From Methylomusa anaerophila (GTDB lineage: Bacteria; Bacillota; Negativicutes; Sporomusales; Sporomusaceae), in assembly GCF_003966895.1 (NCBI RefSeq), contig NZ_AP018449.1, positions 193,424 to 257,423 on the forward strand: a DNA stretch of 64,000 nucleotides. The letters run 5' to 3'. Position numbers and translations under genes: made by a program. Position 1 is the stretch's first letter. Every line of letters starts with the position of its first letter. Shown here in pieces: positions 9,303-18,096 of this stretch. A model generated the notes under the pieces. The model was not told where the DNA came from. It searched no databases and saw only the letters and a program-made list of their open reading frames with translations.

Positions 9303-11316
9303 CCGTGTTCTCCCCTCTTTCTCCTAATACTTCCACAAAGGCCTCCAGTCTTGTTTTCAATTGTCCCTGATCGCTGGCCGAATAATCAACAGGCACTTCT
9401 AATACCGGTATTCCCAGTTTTTGATAGTGCCGGAAAAACTCATGTTTTATCTGACCGTAGCAGGGACAGAACTTAAGATATACGTATAAAACCCCGTCTA
9501 CCTTGTATTCCTGCGCCAGTTGCCCCGAGATTTCCACCCGTTCGTATAATGGCTTCATCCGCGTGCACGGCGATTGATCCAGATAGCCTTCCGCCAGCGC
9601 TTGATAGGGGTCCCCTTCTTCGTTAATGTGGAAGCCTACGTTTCTCGATCCGGTGCAATGGTCTTCGATGACGACCCGCGCTCCTACCGTGTTTTCAATC
9701 AGTTCCAACAGGCGACGGTCGCCATCGGCAACAATCCCGCCCGCCATCATCAGGCGGATTGGCTTGTTCCCTTCATCCGGCACCGCCGTTAACTTTTCAT
9801 AGATCTGTTCATACAATACCAGAAGTTCTGCCGGCGGCAGATAGTAGTACCCTTTGATAAGTTCCAGCAGGTCGCCGCCTTTGAGGGGCGGGTTATCCCG
9901 TTTACGCAGTTCGGAAATTTTGCGCAGCACCGCCCGGACTTTATTGTAAAGTTTTATTTGTTCCCGTACTGATTCAACATCAACGGTATTGCCGGACAGT
10001 TTTTCCAAATCTTCCTTAAAGTTCAATATTTCCGTGCGGTAGTAATCCCGGGATGATTCCTTATGCCGCAGCCGCGGCAGAATGTATATATCCGACGGGG
10101 TAAAGAAGTCGCCGACGGCCTCGCCGACCTTTTTGATGCAGTCGCAGGTATAGAAGGTGTATACTTTATCCAGCGCTGTGTATAAAGGATCGCCTTCTTT
10201 GAAGGCTCCCAAAATACTTTTGGTGAAATCGCAAAATACACTCTGGGTAATTTGTTCCCCGCTGGCAACGATTTGGGTATCGCCCATTTTAAACAGCCGC
10301 AGTTGGTTGACTCCCGCCGCATTGATCAGTTCCAGCGGGGTATAGGTGCACAAGTAACCTACATTCTTCCTGCCGTCCGCCTGGGTAATAATGATTTCCT
10401 GTTGTTTGGCGATCCGGTTATGCAGCTCGGTCAGGTCCAGAGAATGGCCTTCCCCGGCCACAGCCCCTTTGTGAACGCCGGCCGCCTCAAAGTTGAGGGC
10501 ATGCACCGCCGCTCCAACAGCGCCGGCATAAATAGCGTCCAGTTTGAATTCGCTGATCGGGTGTTCCATAAGATTTTCGATTGCTTTTCGCATGCCGATA
10601 TTATTGGCTACACCACCGGAAAATGCCAGTCCCGGTTCCAAGCCGATCCGGCTTAGGAGATTTTTTACCCGGCGGGCAGTCGCCAAATGAATACCGGCCG
10701 CAATATTCTCCGGCGATTCTCCTCTGGCCCGTAGGGAAACCACCTCCGATTCGGCGAATACCACGCATTGGCTGCTGATTTCCGCCGGTTTGTCGCCTCT
10801 TAATGCTGTTTCGCCCAGTTGGCTCAAATCCAGGTCTAAAAGCTGCGCTACCCTTTCCAGGAATCGGCCTGTGCCGGCCGCGCATTTGTCGTTCATGACA
10901 AACTCCACTACTTTACCGGTTTCCGGGTCGACTTTAATGCCTTTGGAATCTTGTCCGCCAATATCGATGATGGTTTTTATCCCGGCATTAAGGTAATGCG
11001 ATCCCAGGGCATGACAGGATATTTCGGTAACAATCTGGTTGGGTACGTCCGCAAAGCTCAAGGCGACCCGGCCATAACCGGTGCCGACGATATAAGATAT
11101 GTCGGTACGCTTTTTACCCGAGGCTTCCAGAAGTTCGGCCAATAATTCCTCAGCCGTTTCCTGCATATCGATCCCGGTCGGCACCTGGGCCGTATGGATT
11201 TCATCCCCGCTTAACAGTACCGCTTTTGCTGTCCGCGAACCGATATCAATGCCGACTACGGTTGATCCGGTTATAGTCGAGACTAGGGACTCGTCGATGA
11301 CTTCTGCTATCTTCAC
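9271..11316 (-). CDS. Fusion of ASKHA activator ATPase with a dehydratase-like Fe-S domain
   Basis: About 681 residues. Residues 1-290 are a complete activator (VVGIDIGSRTAKAV, NDKCAAGTGRFLE, SSQCVVFAESE). After a linker, residues 330-670 form a second HgdA/B-like domain with cysteines in YLCTYTPLELI, YTCDCIKK and KFCPCYGQ. Electron donor and cluster-bearing acceptor are thus joined in one chain, as in YjiL/HgdB-type fusions. The frame is open from 11436, but AGGAGAG seven bases before a GTG at 11316 sets the start. It is the first enzyme gene after the two permeases, and its end overlaps copy B. Substrate unknown. Confidence 0.85.
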   Translation of the reverse strand: MKIAEVIDESLVSTITGSTVVGIDIGSRTAKAVLLSGDEIHTAQVPTGIDMQETAEELLAELLEASGKKRTDISYIVGTGYGRVALSFADVPNQIVTEISCHALGSHYLNAGIKTIIDIGGQDSKGIKVDPETGKVVEFVMNDKCAAGTGRFLERVAQLLDLDLSQLGETALRGDKPAEISSQCVVFAESEVVSLRARGESPENIAAGIHLATARRVKNLLSRIGLEPGLAFSGGVANNIGMRKAIENLMEHPISEFKLDAIYAGAVGAAVHALNFEAAGVHKGAVAGEGHSLDLTELHNRIAKQQEIIITQADGRKNVGYLCTYTPLELINAAGVNQLRLFKMGDTQIVASGEQITQSVFCDFTKSILGAFKEGDPLYTALDKVYTFYTCDCIKKVGEAVGDFFTPSDIYILPRLRHKESSRDYYRTEILNFKEDLEKLSGNTVDVESVREQIKLYNKVRAVLRKISELRKRDNPPLKGGDLLELIKGYYYLPPAELLVLYEQIYEKLTAVPDEGNKPIRLMMAGGIVADGDRRLLELIENTVGARVVIEDHCTGSRNVGFHINEEGDPYQALAEGYLDQSPCTRMKPLYERVEISGQLAQEYKVDGVLYVYLKFCPCYGQIKHEFFRHYQKLGIPVLEVPVDYSASDQGQLKTRLEAFVEVLGERGENTDGDRGHSKSA

Positions 11317-11380
11317 TTTGTTTCTCTCCTTTTGTCTTTTCTTTATATTTTCTTTACCTGGTAATGCATAACCCCTAACA

Positions 11381-12163
11381 TCAAGCGGGTTCCATGTTCT
11401 CCTTCCAGCGGGAAAGATAATTTTCCAGCTTAACAAGCAGGTAATTCACAGTCACTCCCAGGATTATCAGCACCAGAATACCGGCATACATCTTCTCAAT
11501 CTCGTATTGGGCCCGGGTGGCAAAGATAAAAAAACCAAGCCCGGAACTGGCTCCCAGCATCTCGGCCGCCACCAGGATGATAACAGAGCGGGTCGCGCTT
11601 ATTCTAAGCCCGGTAAGAATGGAAGGAACCGCTGCCGGCAATATTACTCTGGTAAACAAGAATAAACGGGATATGGACATTGATCTGGCCGCTTTTATCA
11701 GCAGGGCATCGACTGTTTTAACTCCTTCGATGGTATTGATCAATATCGGCCAAAGGGAACCGTAAAAAATAATGCTGATTTTGGCTAATTCCCCTAACCC
11801 GAAAAAAAGAATAAACAAAGGATACAGTGCCAAAACCGGAGTGTTTCTGCATGTCTGCACCAGTGGATCGACTATTCTTTCAAACCGCTTGAACCAGCCC
11901 ATAAGAATCCCCAACGGAACCGCCAGCGCCACTGCGAGGACGAAACCTGCCAGCGACCGCTGGAGACTCGATACCATATGGGTAAATAGTTCTCCTGTCA
12001 GAGTAATCTCTACCAATCCCAGGATCACATCGCTAAACGGCGGCAGACTGCGGTAATCAACTATGCCCATTAACGGCAGAATTTCCCATAGTGCGATGAC
12101 AACGCCGATAGCGATTACTTTTTTTATATATCGCCAGCTTTTTTCATAATAAAATTTCATCAT
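11381..12163 (-). CDS. SsuC/TauC-type ABC transporter permease
   Basis: 260 residues, hydrophobic, with the family segments WEILPLMGIVD, SLQRSLAGF, LYPLFILFFGLGE and an EAA-like loop (IEGVKTVDALLIKAARSM). GGAGG lies before paired ATGs at 12163. It is the second permease of the operon headed by 12257-13126 and lies directly upstream of the activator-dehydratase fusion, so transport and reduction appear co-expressed. No ATPase subunit is encoded in the operon. Confidence 0.88.
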   Translation of the reverse strand: MMKFYYEKSWRYIKKVIAIGVVIALWEILPLMGIVDYRSLPPFSDVILGLVEITLTGELFTHMVSSLQRSLAGFVLAVALAVPLGILMGWFKRFERIVDPLVQTCRNTPVLALYPLFILFFGLGELAKISIIFYGSLWPILINTIEGVKTVDALLIKAARSMSISRLFLFTRVILPAAVPSILTGLRISATRSVIILVAAEMLGASSGLGFFIFATRAQYEIEKMYAGILVLIILGVTVNYLLVKLENYLSRWKENMEPA

Positions 12164-12256
12164 GTTTCACCTCCTCCGTGCTGCGCCCGACGACAGCGCA
12201 CCTTTGGCGCCGTCAACAGCCAACTTCATCCAGCTGTCTTCCCGGTTACCTGTCTC

Positions 12257-13126
12257 TTAGTCATCATCATCCGCTATTTTTTCTTTCCAGCCGCCTGTTA
12301 GCCGTTTGTCCAGCTCAACCAACAGATAGTTGACTGTTACCCCGATAAAGGATAAGGTGATAATGCCGGCATACATTTCCGGCACTGCGTATCTTTCCTC
12401 CATGTAAAAAACCAAAAAACCCAAACCGGAATTAGCTCCTATCATTTCGGCCGCCACCAGGATAAGCAGCGAACTGGTGGCGCTAAGCCGGATTCCGGTC
12501 AAAATATAAGGCAAAACCGCCGGCACTATTACCTTGTAAAAAAGCGCAAATTGAGAGATGCCCATCGATCTTGCCGACTTTATTAATATTGGGTCAGTAT
12601 TCTTTACCCCGGCAATGGTATTGAGCAAAGCCGGCCAAACCGCACCCCAGGTGATGATGGCAATTTTTGAAGCTTCCCCTAACCCGAAAAACAGCAGAAA
12701 TACCGGATATAGTGCCAGCGTTGAAGAGTTCCGGCAGGCTTGCACCAGTGGGTCCACAACTTCTTCCAGCTTACTGTACCACCCCATAAAAATCCCCAAA
12801 ACAATTGCCGCCCCCGCGCCTAAGCAAAAACCGGCAAAAGAACGCTGAAAGCTCACCCCGATATGCCTGAATAACTCGCCGGAACTGAGCAAGTTGTATA
12901 AACTTCGCGCCACGTCGCTAAAAGGCGGCAAAAGAAACGGATCCACCAGTTCCAGGCGGGGTATTACTTCCCAGATAATAAGCACCAGAGAAATGGCTAT
13001 GATTTTTTCCAGTCCGGACGATAGCCGCGCAAAGGCCCGAAAAATATTGCTATTTTGTACGCCTTCAATCAGCTTTACCCTACTTTGATAAACCTTGCGA
13101 AGGCCGCTCACCGCATTTTCGTTCAT
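12257..13126 (-). CDS. SsuC/TauC-type ABC transporter permease, first gene of the double-cubane operon
   Basis: 289 residues. The longest frame begins at 13252, but that stretch overlaps the leader terminator. GAAGGTGTG five bases before the ATG at 13126 gives the real start. Family segments include WEVIPRLELVDPF, SFQRSFAGF, LYPVFLLFFGLGE and an EAA loop (IAGVKNTDPILIKSARSMG). It pairs with the next permease as a probable heterodimer. Two tandem attenuator leaders (13229-13288 and 13415-13478) precede it, each with its own promoter. Confidence 0.88.
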   Translation of the reverse strand: MNENAVSGLRKVYQSRVKLIEGVQNSNIFRAFARLSSGLEKIIAISLVLIIWEVIPRLELVDPFLLPPFSDVARSLYNLLSSGELFRHIGVSFQRSFAGFCLGAGAAIVLGIFMGWYSKLEEVVDPLVQACRNSSTLALYPVFLLFFGLGEASKIAIITWGAVWPALLNTIAGVKNTDPILIKSARSMGISQFALFYKVIVPAVLPYILTGIRLSATSSLLILVAAEMIGANSGLGFLVFYMEERYAVPEMYAGIITLSFIGVTVNYLLVELDKRLTGGWKEKIADDDD

Positions 13127-13228
13127 ACAGACACACCTTCTTTTTGTATACTTGATGGCATCTGTTGCCAATATCATTAGGTAATTAGGGATAGCATTTG
13201 TCAGCTTTTGCCTCCGAATGGCGAGCGT

Positions 13229-13288
13229 AAAAAAGAAAAGCCGGAGACGCAACTCGCGTCTCCGGCTTTTTTACCGGTCAACTCACGT
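13229..13288 (-). promoter_or_regulatory. Candidate attenuator leader, copy 3 (proximal of a tandem pair)
   Basis: Minus strand: TTGA, stem CCGG/CCGG, AGAC, terminator GCCGGAGACGC / GCGTCTCCGGC, T-run. The 3' strand of the first stem is also the base of the terminator, so the two folds exclude each other. It has its own promoter, TTGACA (13343-13348) with 17-bp spacing to TAGAAT (13320-13325). Confidence 0.72.
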
Positions 13289-13414
13289 AAGTTAAAAAAG
13301 TTTATTCGATATTTAAATCATTCTATCTACTGTCTTGTCACCTGTCAATAATCTATCTAACTATATTCTATCACCCGGCGATGCGTTTTCGCGCCGGGAT
13401 CTCCCGTAAAACAA

Positions 13415-13478
13415 TAAAAAAGCAAAACTTTTTCCGTAAGGAATAAAATTTTGCCTTCAGATTTCCTCTGATCAGCCA
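13415..13478 (-). promoter_or_regulatory. Candidate attenuator leader, copy 4 (distal of a tandem pair)
   Basis: Minus strand: CTGA, stem TCAGA/TCTGA around ggaaa, AGGC, terminator hairpin with ATTCC/GGAA core and T-run. Promoter TTGACA (13525-13530), 17 bp, TATGCT (13502-13507). Its terminator sequence is unrelated to copy 3 although the layout is identical. A separate GC-rich hairpin (CCCGGCG/CGCCGGG) lies between the two copies near 13374-13398. Confidence 0.7.
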
Positions 13479-13584
13479 TTTTTTAATGCTATTTTTTGTA
13501 AAGCATATCATTTATATTTAAAATTGTCAATATACATTTATAAACATAATTTTTTTGCTTGTCATTTTAGGTAAATTGTTATAA

Positions 13585-13745
13585 CGAAAGTGTTTCGATA
13601 TCCCAACCAACAATGGATTAAAGACAGATATTGATTTCTGGATTAAACTCGGTGAACGAAACGGTTTTTTCAAACCCGGGGAAGGAAAGCGTCCGATCTT
13701 TATACCAACGAACTCAATCCATATTACAAAGGCGAATTGAAGTAA
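13585..13745 (+). pseudogene. 3' remnant of an SsuA/NMT1-type binding-protein gene
   Basis: Plus-strand frame 13585-13690 encodes DIPTNNGLKTDIDFWIKLG-like sequence. A shift near 13680-13690 opens the frame reading ASDLYTNELNPYYKGELK, stop at 13745. YTNE-NP is the C-terminal signature of every binding protein in this window. The rest of the gene is missing. A strong terminator follows. This is the scar of a lost transporter gene on the opposite strand from its neighbours. Confidence 0.72.
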
Positions 13746-13750
13746 ATACA

Positions 13751-13791
13751 TGCAAAAAGACATCTGTATAGGTGTCTTTTTGCATTTTTTT
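13751..13791 (+). terminator. Intrinsic terminator after the binding-protein remnant
   Basis: GCAAAAAGACA / TGTCTTTTTGC-type hairpin followed by a T-run on the plus strand. Confidence 0.75.
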
Positions 13792-13837
13792 CACTCTAGT
13801 TTAGGGCATCTCCCTCTTGTTCAGTTGGGCGGCCGGT

Positions 13838-14833
13838 TCACAGGCTTTCCACAGCTTTTTGGGCCCATTTGGAATCCGCCAGCACGGCTCGGCCGATGCC
13901 GATAAGATCTGCTTTTCCTTCTGCCAACAGTCGCTCGGCAGCCTGCGCCTCGGTAATACCGCCGGTGAGAATTACCGGAATGGACACGACTTTTTTTATC
14001 GCCTCACTTAGAGGAGCAAAATAGCCTTGCCCGGTAAGGCCCGGAATGCTGTATCCCGAGAAACCGCCGGAAATATCAATGATGCTCACGCCGGCTTTTT
14101 CAAATTGCTGCGCCGCAATCTGACTGTCCCCAATGGTTGTGCCGCCTTCGCTAAAATCCGAAGCGCCTAACCGCAGGAGAATGGGAAACTCTTCCCCTAC
14201 AGCTGCGCGCACGGCTGCAATCACTTGCAGATGGATGCGAATGCGGTTGTGCACATCGCCGCCATATTCATCCGTCCGCCGGTTGGTCAGCGGCGAGAAA
14301 AACTGATTGAGAAAGTAGCCATGGGCCGAGTGGATTTCCACTCCGTCAAAGCCGGCTTCCTTAACCCGGCGGGCGGCATCACCAAACGCAGTTACAACAT
14401 CCGCTATTTCCTGCCGGGTAATTTCCCGGGGAATACTCCCCTTGCGCGGGTTGACTACGGCCGAAGGCCCCACCGGCGTTGTACCGGTAATTTCCGGAAC
14501 AGCCGCGCTGCCGGCATGGTTAATTTGCACCACGCTCTTGGCGCCGTTACGGCGGATGATGTCCGCCAGTTTTTTTAACCCTTCAATTACATCGTCATCC
14601 GCAACCGAGAGTTGATTTTCACCGGCCTTTCCCTCCGGCTTAATGAAGCTATGCTCAACTATGATGAGGGATAGATACCCGCCCGCAGATTTTTCGGCAT
14701 AGTAATCCAGTATTGCCGGGCTGACTTTTCCCCCCGGGTCAGCTTTGGCAGTAGCCATTGGCGGCATAACCAGACGGTTAGCCAGGGTTAAAGCTCCTGC
14801 CTGTAACGGTTTAAGCAAATAAGACATAAACAT
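13838..14833 (-). CDS. Old yellow enzyme-family NADH:flavin oxidoreductase
   Basis: 331 residues, a full-length single-domain FMN TIM barrel. Recognisable are the N-terminal LANRLVMPPMAT, the catalytic-pair region EIHSAHGYFLNQFFSPLTNRR, and ILTGGITEAQAAERLLAEGKADLIGIGRAVLAD at the phosphate end. Relatives reduce activated alkenes or serve as the FMN half of 2,4-dienoyl-CoA reductases, but the C-terminal Fe-S/FAD half is missing here. Start with AAGGGGG; either of two nearby ATGs is possible. No attenuator leader precedes it. Confidence 0.88.
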   Translation of the reverse strand: MFMSYLLKPLQAGALTLANRLVMPPMATAKADPGGKVSPAILDYYAEKSAGGYLSLIIVEHSFIKPEGKAGENQLSVADDDVIEGLKKLADIIRRNGAKSVVQINHAGSAAVPEITGTTPVGPSAVVNPRKGSIPREITRQEIADVVTAFGDAARRVKEAGFDGVEIHSAHGYFLNQFFSPLTNRRTDEYGGDVHNRIRIHLQVIAAVRAAVGEEFPILLRLGASDFSEGGTTIGDSQIAAQQFEKAGVSIIDISGGFSGYSIPGLTGQGYFAPLSEAIKKVVSIPVILTGGITEAQAAERLLAEGKADLIGIGRAVLADSKWAQKAVESL

Positions 14834-14880
14834 GACGCCCCCTTTATTAAATAATTAAGCTTGAGATAATTAAGAATTTA

Positions 14881-15453
14881 TTATAAATCAAGATACCAAA
14901 TAAATTGTACCTCAAACCTGCTATCAACATCCTCAATATAAGCATATTCATCAATTTTTCTTAAAACTGCTCCCTGTTTGTGATAAAACTTACAAGCAGG
15001 TACATTATTATTTTGACATTCAATTTTCATTTGTTTAAAACCATTGCTTCTTGACCACTCCACAGCAAGATCAAATAATTTCTGTCCTATACCTTGGTAT
15101 TTATATGTATCAGATACGCGTATATCCCATAATACAGTTATGTCCTCTCTTCCATCAAGCATACGTATATCAGCAGTTCTGGAAACAATTGTTACCGCCC
15201 CAATAGGTTTTCCATCATCAAATGCCATAAAAAATGCCCAGTTTGTTATATCAAACTTTTCACTAAACTTTGTTGCCTTCGCATGTTTTGAAAAATCCCG
15301 TACATAATTTTTAACCGGTACTTCTTTTAAAAGAATACCTCCAAGTCCGTTATTGATTCTATCTAGCACATAATGACTCTTTACGTAAACTCGCATAGCA
15401 ATTGTATCGTATTTTTTAAAATAATTACAATCTATTCTTTTATAACTTATCAT
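14881..15453 (-). CDS. GNAT-family N-acetyltransferase
   Basis: About 190 residues. The acetyl-CoA binding region is visible as VSDTYKYQGIGQKLFDLAVEWSRSNG with the Q-x-x-G-x-G/A-type loop, followed by FYHKQGA. The frame is open from 15480, but AAGGGGG before the ATG at 15453 selects the internal start. It is more AT-rich than flanking genes, suggesting separate acquisition. Substrate unknown; some relatives act on antibiotics. Confidence 0.8.
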   Translation of the reverse strand: MISYKRIDCNYFKKYDTIAMRVYVKSHYVLDRINNGLGGILLKEVPVKNYVRDFSKHAKATKFSEKFDITNWAFFMAFDDGKPIGAVTIVSRTADIRMLDGREDITVLWDIRVSDTYKYQGIGQKLFDLAVEWSRSNGFKQMKIECQNNNVPACKFYHKQGAVLRKIDEYAYIEDVDSRFEVQFIWYLDL

Positions 15454-15522
15454 TATATTCCCCCTTAAACGTATCATCATGTCTTTCGACTTTCCTAAAA
15501 TGCGGCTCTGACTGCAGTTTAA

Positions 15523-16164
15523 TTAGATATTATCTTTAATCCACCGGACAAAACTCTCTACCGACTCAAAAGATAAGTCCGGTTCCATGTCTTTGACACA
15601 TTGTGCGTTCGCAGTATCGGCCCAAACGGCGCCGATTGAAACAGTGCCTGCCGCTTTGGCTGCTTTAATATCGTAAGCTGTATCTCCAATGTAAGCAACG
15701 TCCCTCGGATTATAGTTCCATACACTAAGCACCTTTTTAATGTGAGCGGGTTTATCGGCGCCATGTTCCGAGCCGGTTTGAACAACCTCGAATAACTCTC
15801 CCAATCCGGAATGCCGCAAAGAGATAGCCATGGTGCCGGGACCTTTCCCCGAAACAATTGCCAGTCTGATATTCCGCTCAGTCAATAAGGTCAAGGCAGC
15901 TTTAATCCCGGGAAAAGGTTCTGAATACTCACAGTGGGCCTCATCGTAGGCCGCCAAATAATGTTGCAGGCTTTCCTCCCACTTGTCAGGCAAAAGCTTT
16001 TTAAAAACGCCCTCTTCCGTTGGGCCGAACAAGGCGCTTATCTCGGCATCTGAGTACTCCCGGCCAAGGAACTTTAACAAGGTGCTGCGAAATCCGCTGT
16101 AGCACACCGGTAAAGTGTCAAGGAGCGTACCGTCCATATCGAATATAATGCCTCTTATTCTCAT
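15523..16164 (-). CDS. HAD-superfamily phosphatase (phosphoglycolate phosphatase-like)
   Basis: 213 residues. HAD motif I is FDMDGTLLDT, motif II VSGKG, a lysine region GADKPAHIKK and motif IV YIGDTAYDIKAAKAAG, with an alpha-helical cap between I and II. Gph/PpaX-like enzymes hydrolyse phosphoglycolate or pyrophosphate; the substrate cannot be told from sequence. Preceded by attenuator copy 5, so it belongs to the same putative regulon as the nitrogenase-like genes although it stands alone. Confidence 0.85.
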   Translation of the reverse strand: MRIRGIIFDMDGTLLDTLPVCYSGFRSTLLKFLGREYSDAEISALFGPTEEGVFKKLLPDKWEESLQHYLAAYDEAHCEYSEPFPGIKAALTLLTERNIRLAIVSGKGPGTMAISLRHSGLGELFEVVQTGSEHGADKPAHIKKVLSVWNYNPRDVAYIGDTAYDIKAAKAAGTVSIGAVWADTANAQCVKDMEPDLSFESVESFVRWIKDNI

Positions 16165-16223
16165 CTTGACATCTATCCTCCCCTTAAAGTCATCCCGGAT
16201 TATTGCATTAGGCCAAATGTTAT

Positions 16224-16290
16224 TAAAAAAAATAAGACCTCGCAGAAAATGCCGCTCTGCTGGCCTTCAGTCTTCTCACTGATCAGCTCA
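16224..16290 (-). promoter_or_regulatory. Candidate attenuator leader, copy 5
   Basis: Minus strand: CTGA, stem TCAGT/ACTGA around gagaag, AGGC, terminator GGCCAGCAGA / TCTGCGAGGTC, T-run. Promoter TTGACA (16357-16362), 17 bp, TACACT (16334-16339). Faces the HAD phosphatase gene. Confidence 0.72.
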
Positions 16291-16663
16291 ATGCTTAACA
16301 GGTTTATATAAAAACAAGCCTCGCTTTTTGTAAAGTGTAGCATTATACATGCCCGATGTCAATGTGATTTTTACCTAAAAAATACCAGATATCTTCTTGA
16401 TCATATTGACACCACAGCAGTGTCTGGAGTAATATTATTTAATTATCGCCATAATCGGCTCCGGGGCATTTGGCTACAACGCGGGAGAAACACCGGCCGC
16501 TGCCCCGCGCCGGGAAGGCACGGTAACAATAATCAAATAAGGGATTAAAAAGACCGGAGGTTCAACTCCGGTCTTTCTAATTTATTGTTACAACAAATCT
16601 TGTTTCCTTTTTGCAGCAAATCTGATTATACCTTAATAAATGCAGTTGCCACAGCCCCGGCAA
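16291..16663. other. Intergenic stretch with a small C-terminal coding remnant and a terminator
   Basis: Apart from the copy 5 promoter, the plus strand holds an open 33-codon stretch (16442-16540, reading IIAIIGSGAFGYNAGETP...) with no convincing start, followed by a GACCGGAG/CTCCGGTC terminator at 16548-16580. It looks like the 3' end of a lost gene; I cannot name it. A TTGACA-like site overlapping the palindrome GACAC/GTGTC lies near 16407. Confidence 0.35.
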
Positions 16664-17119
16664 CTACAGCTTGAATTTCTGCACAAATCCGGGTCCCTTG
16701 GAGTAATCCAGGTATTCAACCTCCCTGGCCGTGATTTTGAAGATCGCCGTATTCGGCAGATCCCCATTGGCAATTCTCTCTTTAAAGCGCGGGCTTCGGT
16801 CACTTAACAGTGCCACCGCCTTGTTTAATTCAGATTCCTGTTCAACTTGGGCCGCTTCACCAATGAGAAGTACGCTTTTCCAGCTGTCAAGGGTTTGGTT
16901 GTCGTGTTCAAAAAAGAAAGAGACCTGCTTATTTTTTTCAATCCCCTGCACTTTCGCCGCGCTTTTTTTCGTTGAAAAATAGATATCCAGTCCACTCGGC
17001 ACAAAACTTCCCATTGAGCGGAGCACCGGGACATTGTCTTCCCTCACATAGGACAAAATCGCAAACCTGGTCTCCGTAATGTAATTAAGCACTTCTTGTT
17101 TCCATTGTTCGTTGCTCAT
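16664..17119 (-). CDS. Pyridoxamine-5'-phosphate-oxidase-like flavin-binding protein
   Basis: 151 residues, the usual length of small PPOX-fold split-barrel proteins. The N-terminal ITETRFAILSYVREDNVPVLRSMGSF and FFFEHDNQTL match the FMN-binding barrel. Relatives bind FMN or F420 and do two-electron reductions; few have known substrates. It stands alone with its own strong promoter and attenuator copy 6 and adds to the flavoproteins of this region. Confidence 0.8.
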   Translation of the reverse strand: MSNEQWKQEVLNYITETRFAILSYVREDNVPVLRSMGSFVPSGLDIYFSTKKSAAKVQGIEKNKQVSFFFEHDNQTLDSWKSVLLIGEAAQVEQESELNKAVALLSDRSPRFKERIANGDLPNTAIFKITAREVEYLDYSKGPGFVQKFKL

Positions 17120-17154
17120 TTCTTTTCAAATCCTCTCTTTTTAAAATGTTATTT

Positions 17155-17220
17155 TAAAAAATAAAAAGGCTGAATTCCAAATTAATGGAAACAGCCTCTC
17201 GCTTTCAGCCAGTCAGTTGT
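17155..17220 (-). promoter_or_regulatory. Candidate attenuator leader, copy 6
   Basis: Minus strand: CAACTGACTGGCT/AGC-type stem, AGGC, terminator GGCTGTTTCC / GGAATTCAGCC, T-run. Textbook promoter TTGACA (17290-17295), 17 bp, TATAAT (17267-17272). Faces the PPOX-like gene. Confidence 0.72.
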
Positions 17221-17337
17221 CTTAGAATGAAATTAATCTATTTATGTATTTTCTCCAATCTATTTCATTATATTACACCTCTAAATGATTGTCAATAAAA
17301 ACCAAATTTCCTGGATGAAATTCAGTGCTATATTGTA

Positions 17338-18096
17338 TTAACTGACAACATACTTTAGCGACAAAAAGACAAACAGAATGACCAGTGACGCAACCAGCCA
17401 GGTTCTGACCACTGTTGTACCTTTGCGGATTACCAGTTTACTGCCTGCATAATTTCCGGCTATATTGGCCATAGCCAAGAACAGGCCCAGTGATATAAGC
17501 ACTTTTCCGTTCCACAAGAAAACCATTGAGGATGTAATGCACGATATTACCGTAAAGGGTTTCGCCGTTGCCGAGGCGTTGACAAGATCCAGCCCGGCAA
17601 ATAAGTTTAAAGCCAAAATAAGAAAGCTGCTGCTGCCCGGACCAAAAAATCCATCATAAAATCCTGCTGCAAAACAAATTACCGGGATCTTGACCGGCAG
17701 CATTCCGGGAGGCGCACCGGCCTCCCCTCCCTTGTTTTCACGGGGAATAAGGGTTGCCAGAAGCGCCAAAGGCAGAAAAAACAGGATGATTTTTCCCACA
17801 GCTTCATTGGAAAATAAAAGAATGGACCTGGAGCCGAGAAAGCCCCCCAGCAGCGAAAATACAATTCCTCGTTTTACTATTTCCCACATTACTTTTTTAT
17901 TGATGACAAAATTGATAAACGAACCGAATAGTCCGATGGTTGCGGCAAATTTATTGGTGCCAAGAGCTATTTGCGGCGGCAATCCGGAAAATAAAAGAGC
18001 CGGCAGCAGCAGCAGGCCGCCGCCGCCGGCAATGCTGTCCAGAAAACCGGCCACAAACGAGGTGGACAGCAAAAAAATCGCAATGGCTGCAGTCAT
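17338..18096 (-). CDS. TauE/SafE (TSUP) family membrane transporter
   Basis: 252 residues, strongly hydrophobic, with about seven to eight predicted helices. The family half-motifs FVAGFLDSIAGGGGLLLLPALL and FAAGFYDGFFGPGSSSFLILAL are clear, as is GTNKFAATIG. TSUP proteins are linked to export of sulfite, sulfoacetate and other organosulfur anions. The start abuts the stop of the upstream acetyltransferase, indicating translational coupling. Confidence 0.87.
   Translation of the reverse strand: MTAAIAIFLLSTSFVAGFLDSIAGGGGLLLLPALLFSGLPPQIALGTNKFAATIGLFGSFINFVINKKVMWEIVKRGIVFSLLGGFLGSRSILLFSNEAVGKIILFFLPLALLATLIPRENKGGEAGAPPGMLPVKIPVICFAAGFYDGFFGPGSSSFLILALNLFAGLDLVNASATAKPFTVISCITSSMVFLWNGKVLISLGLFLAMANIAGNYAGSKLVIRKGTTVVRTWLVASLVILFVFLSLKYVVS

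Noticed and set aside
10023-10656. Several 100-134 codon frames over the activator-dehydratase fusion
   Set aside because: GC-rich third-position shadows of the real minus-strand gene.
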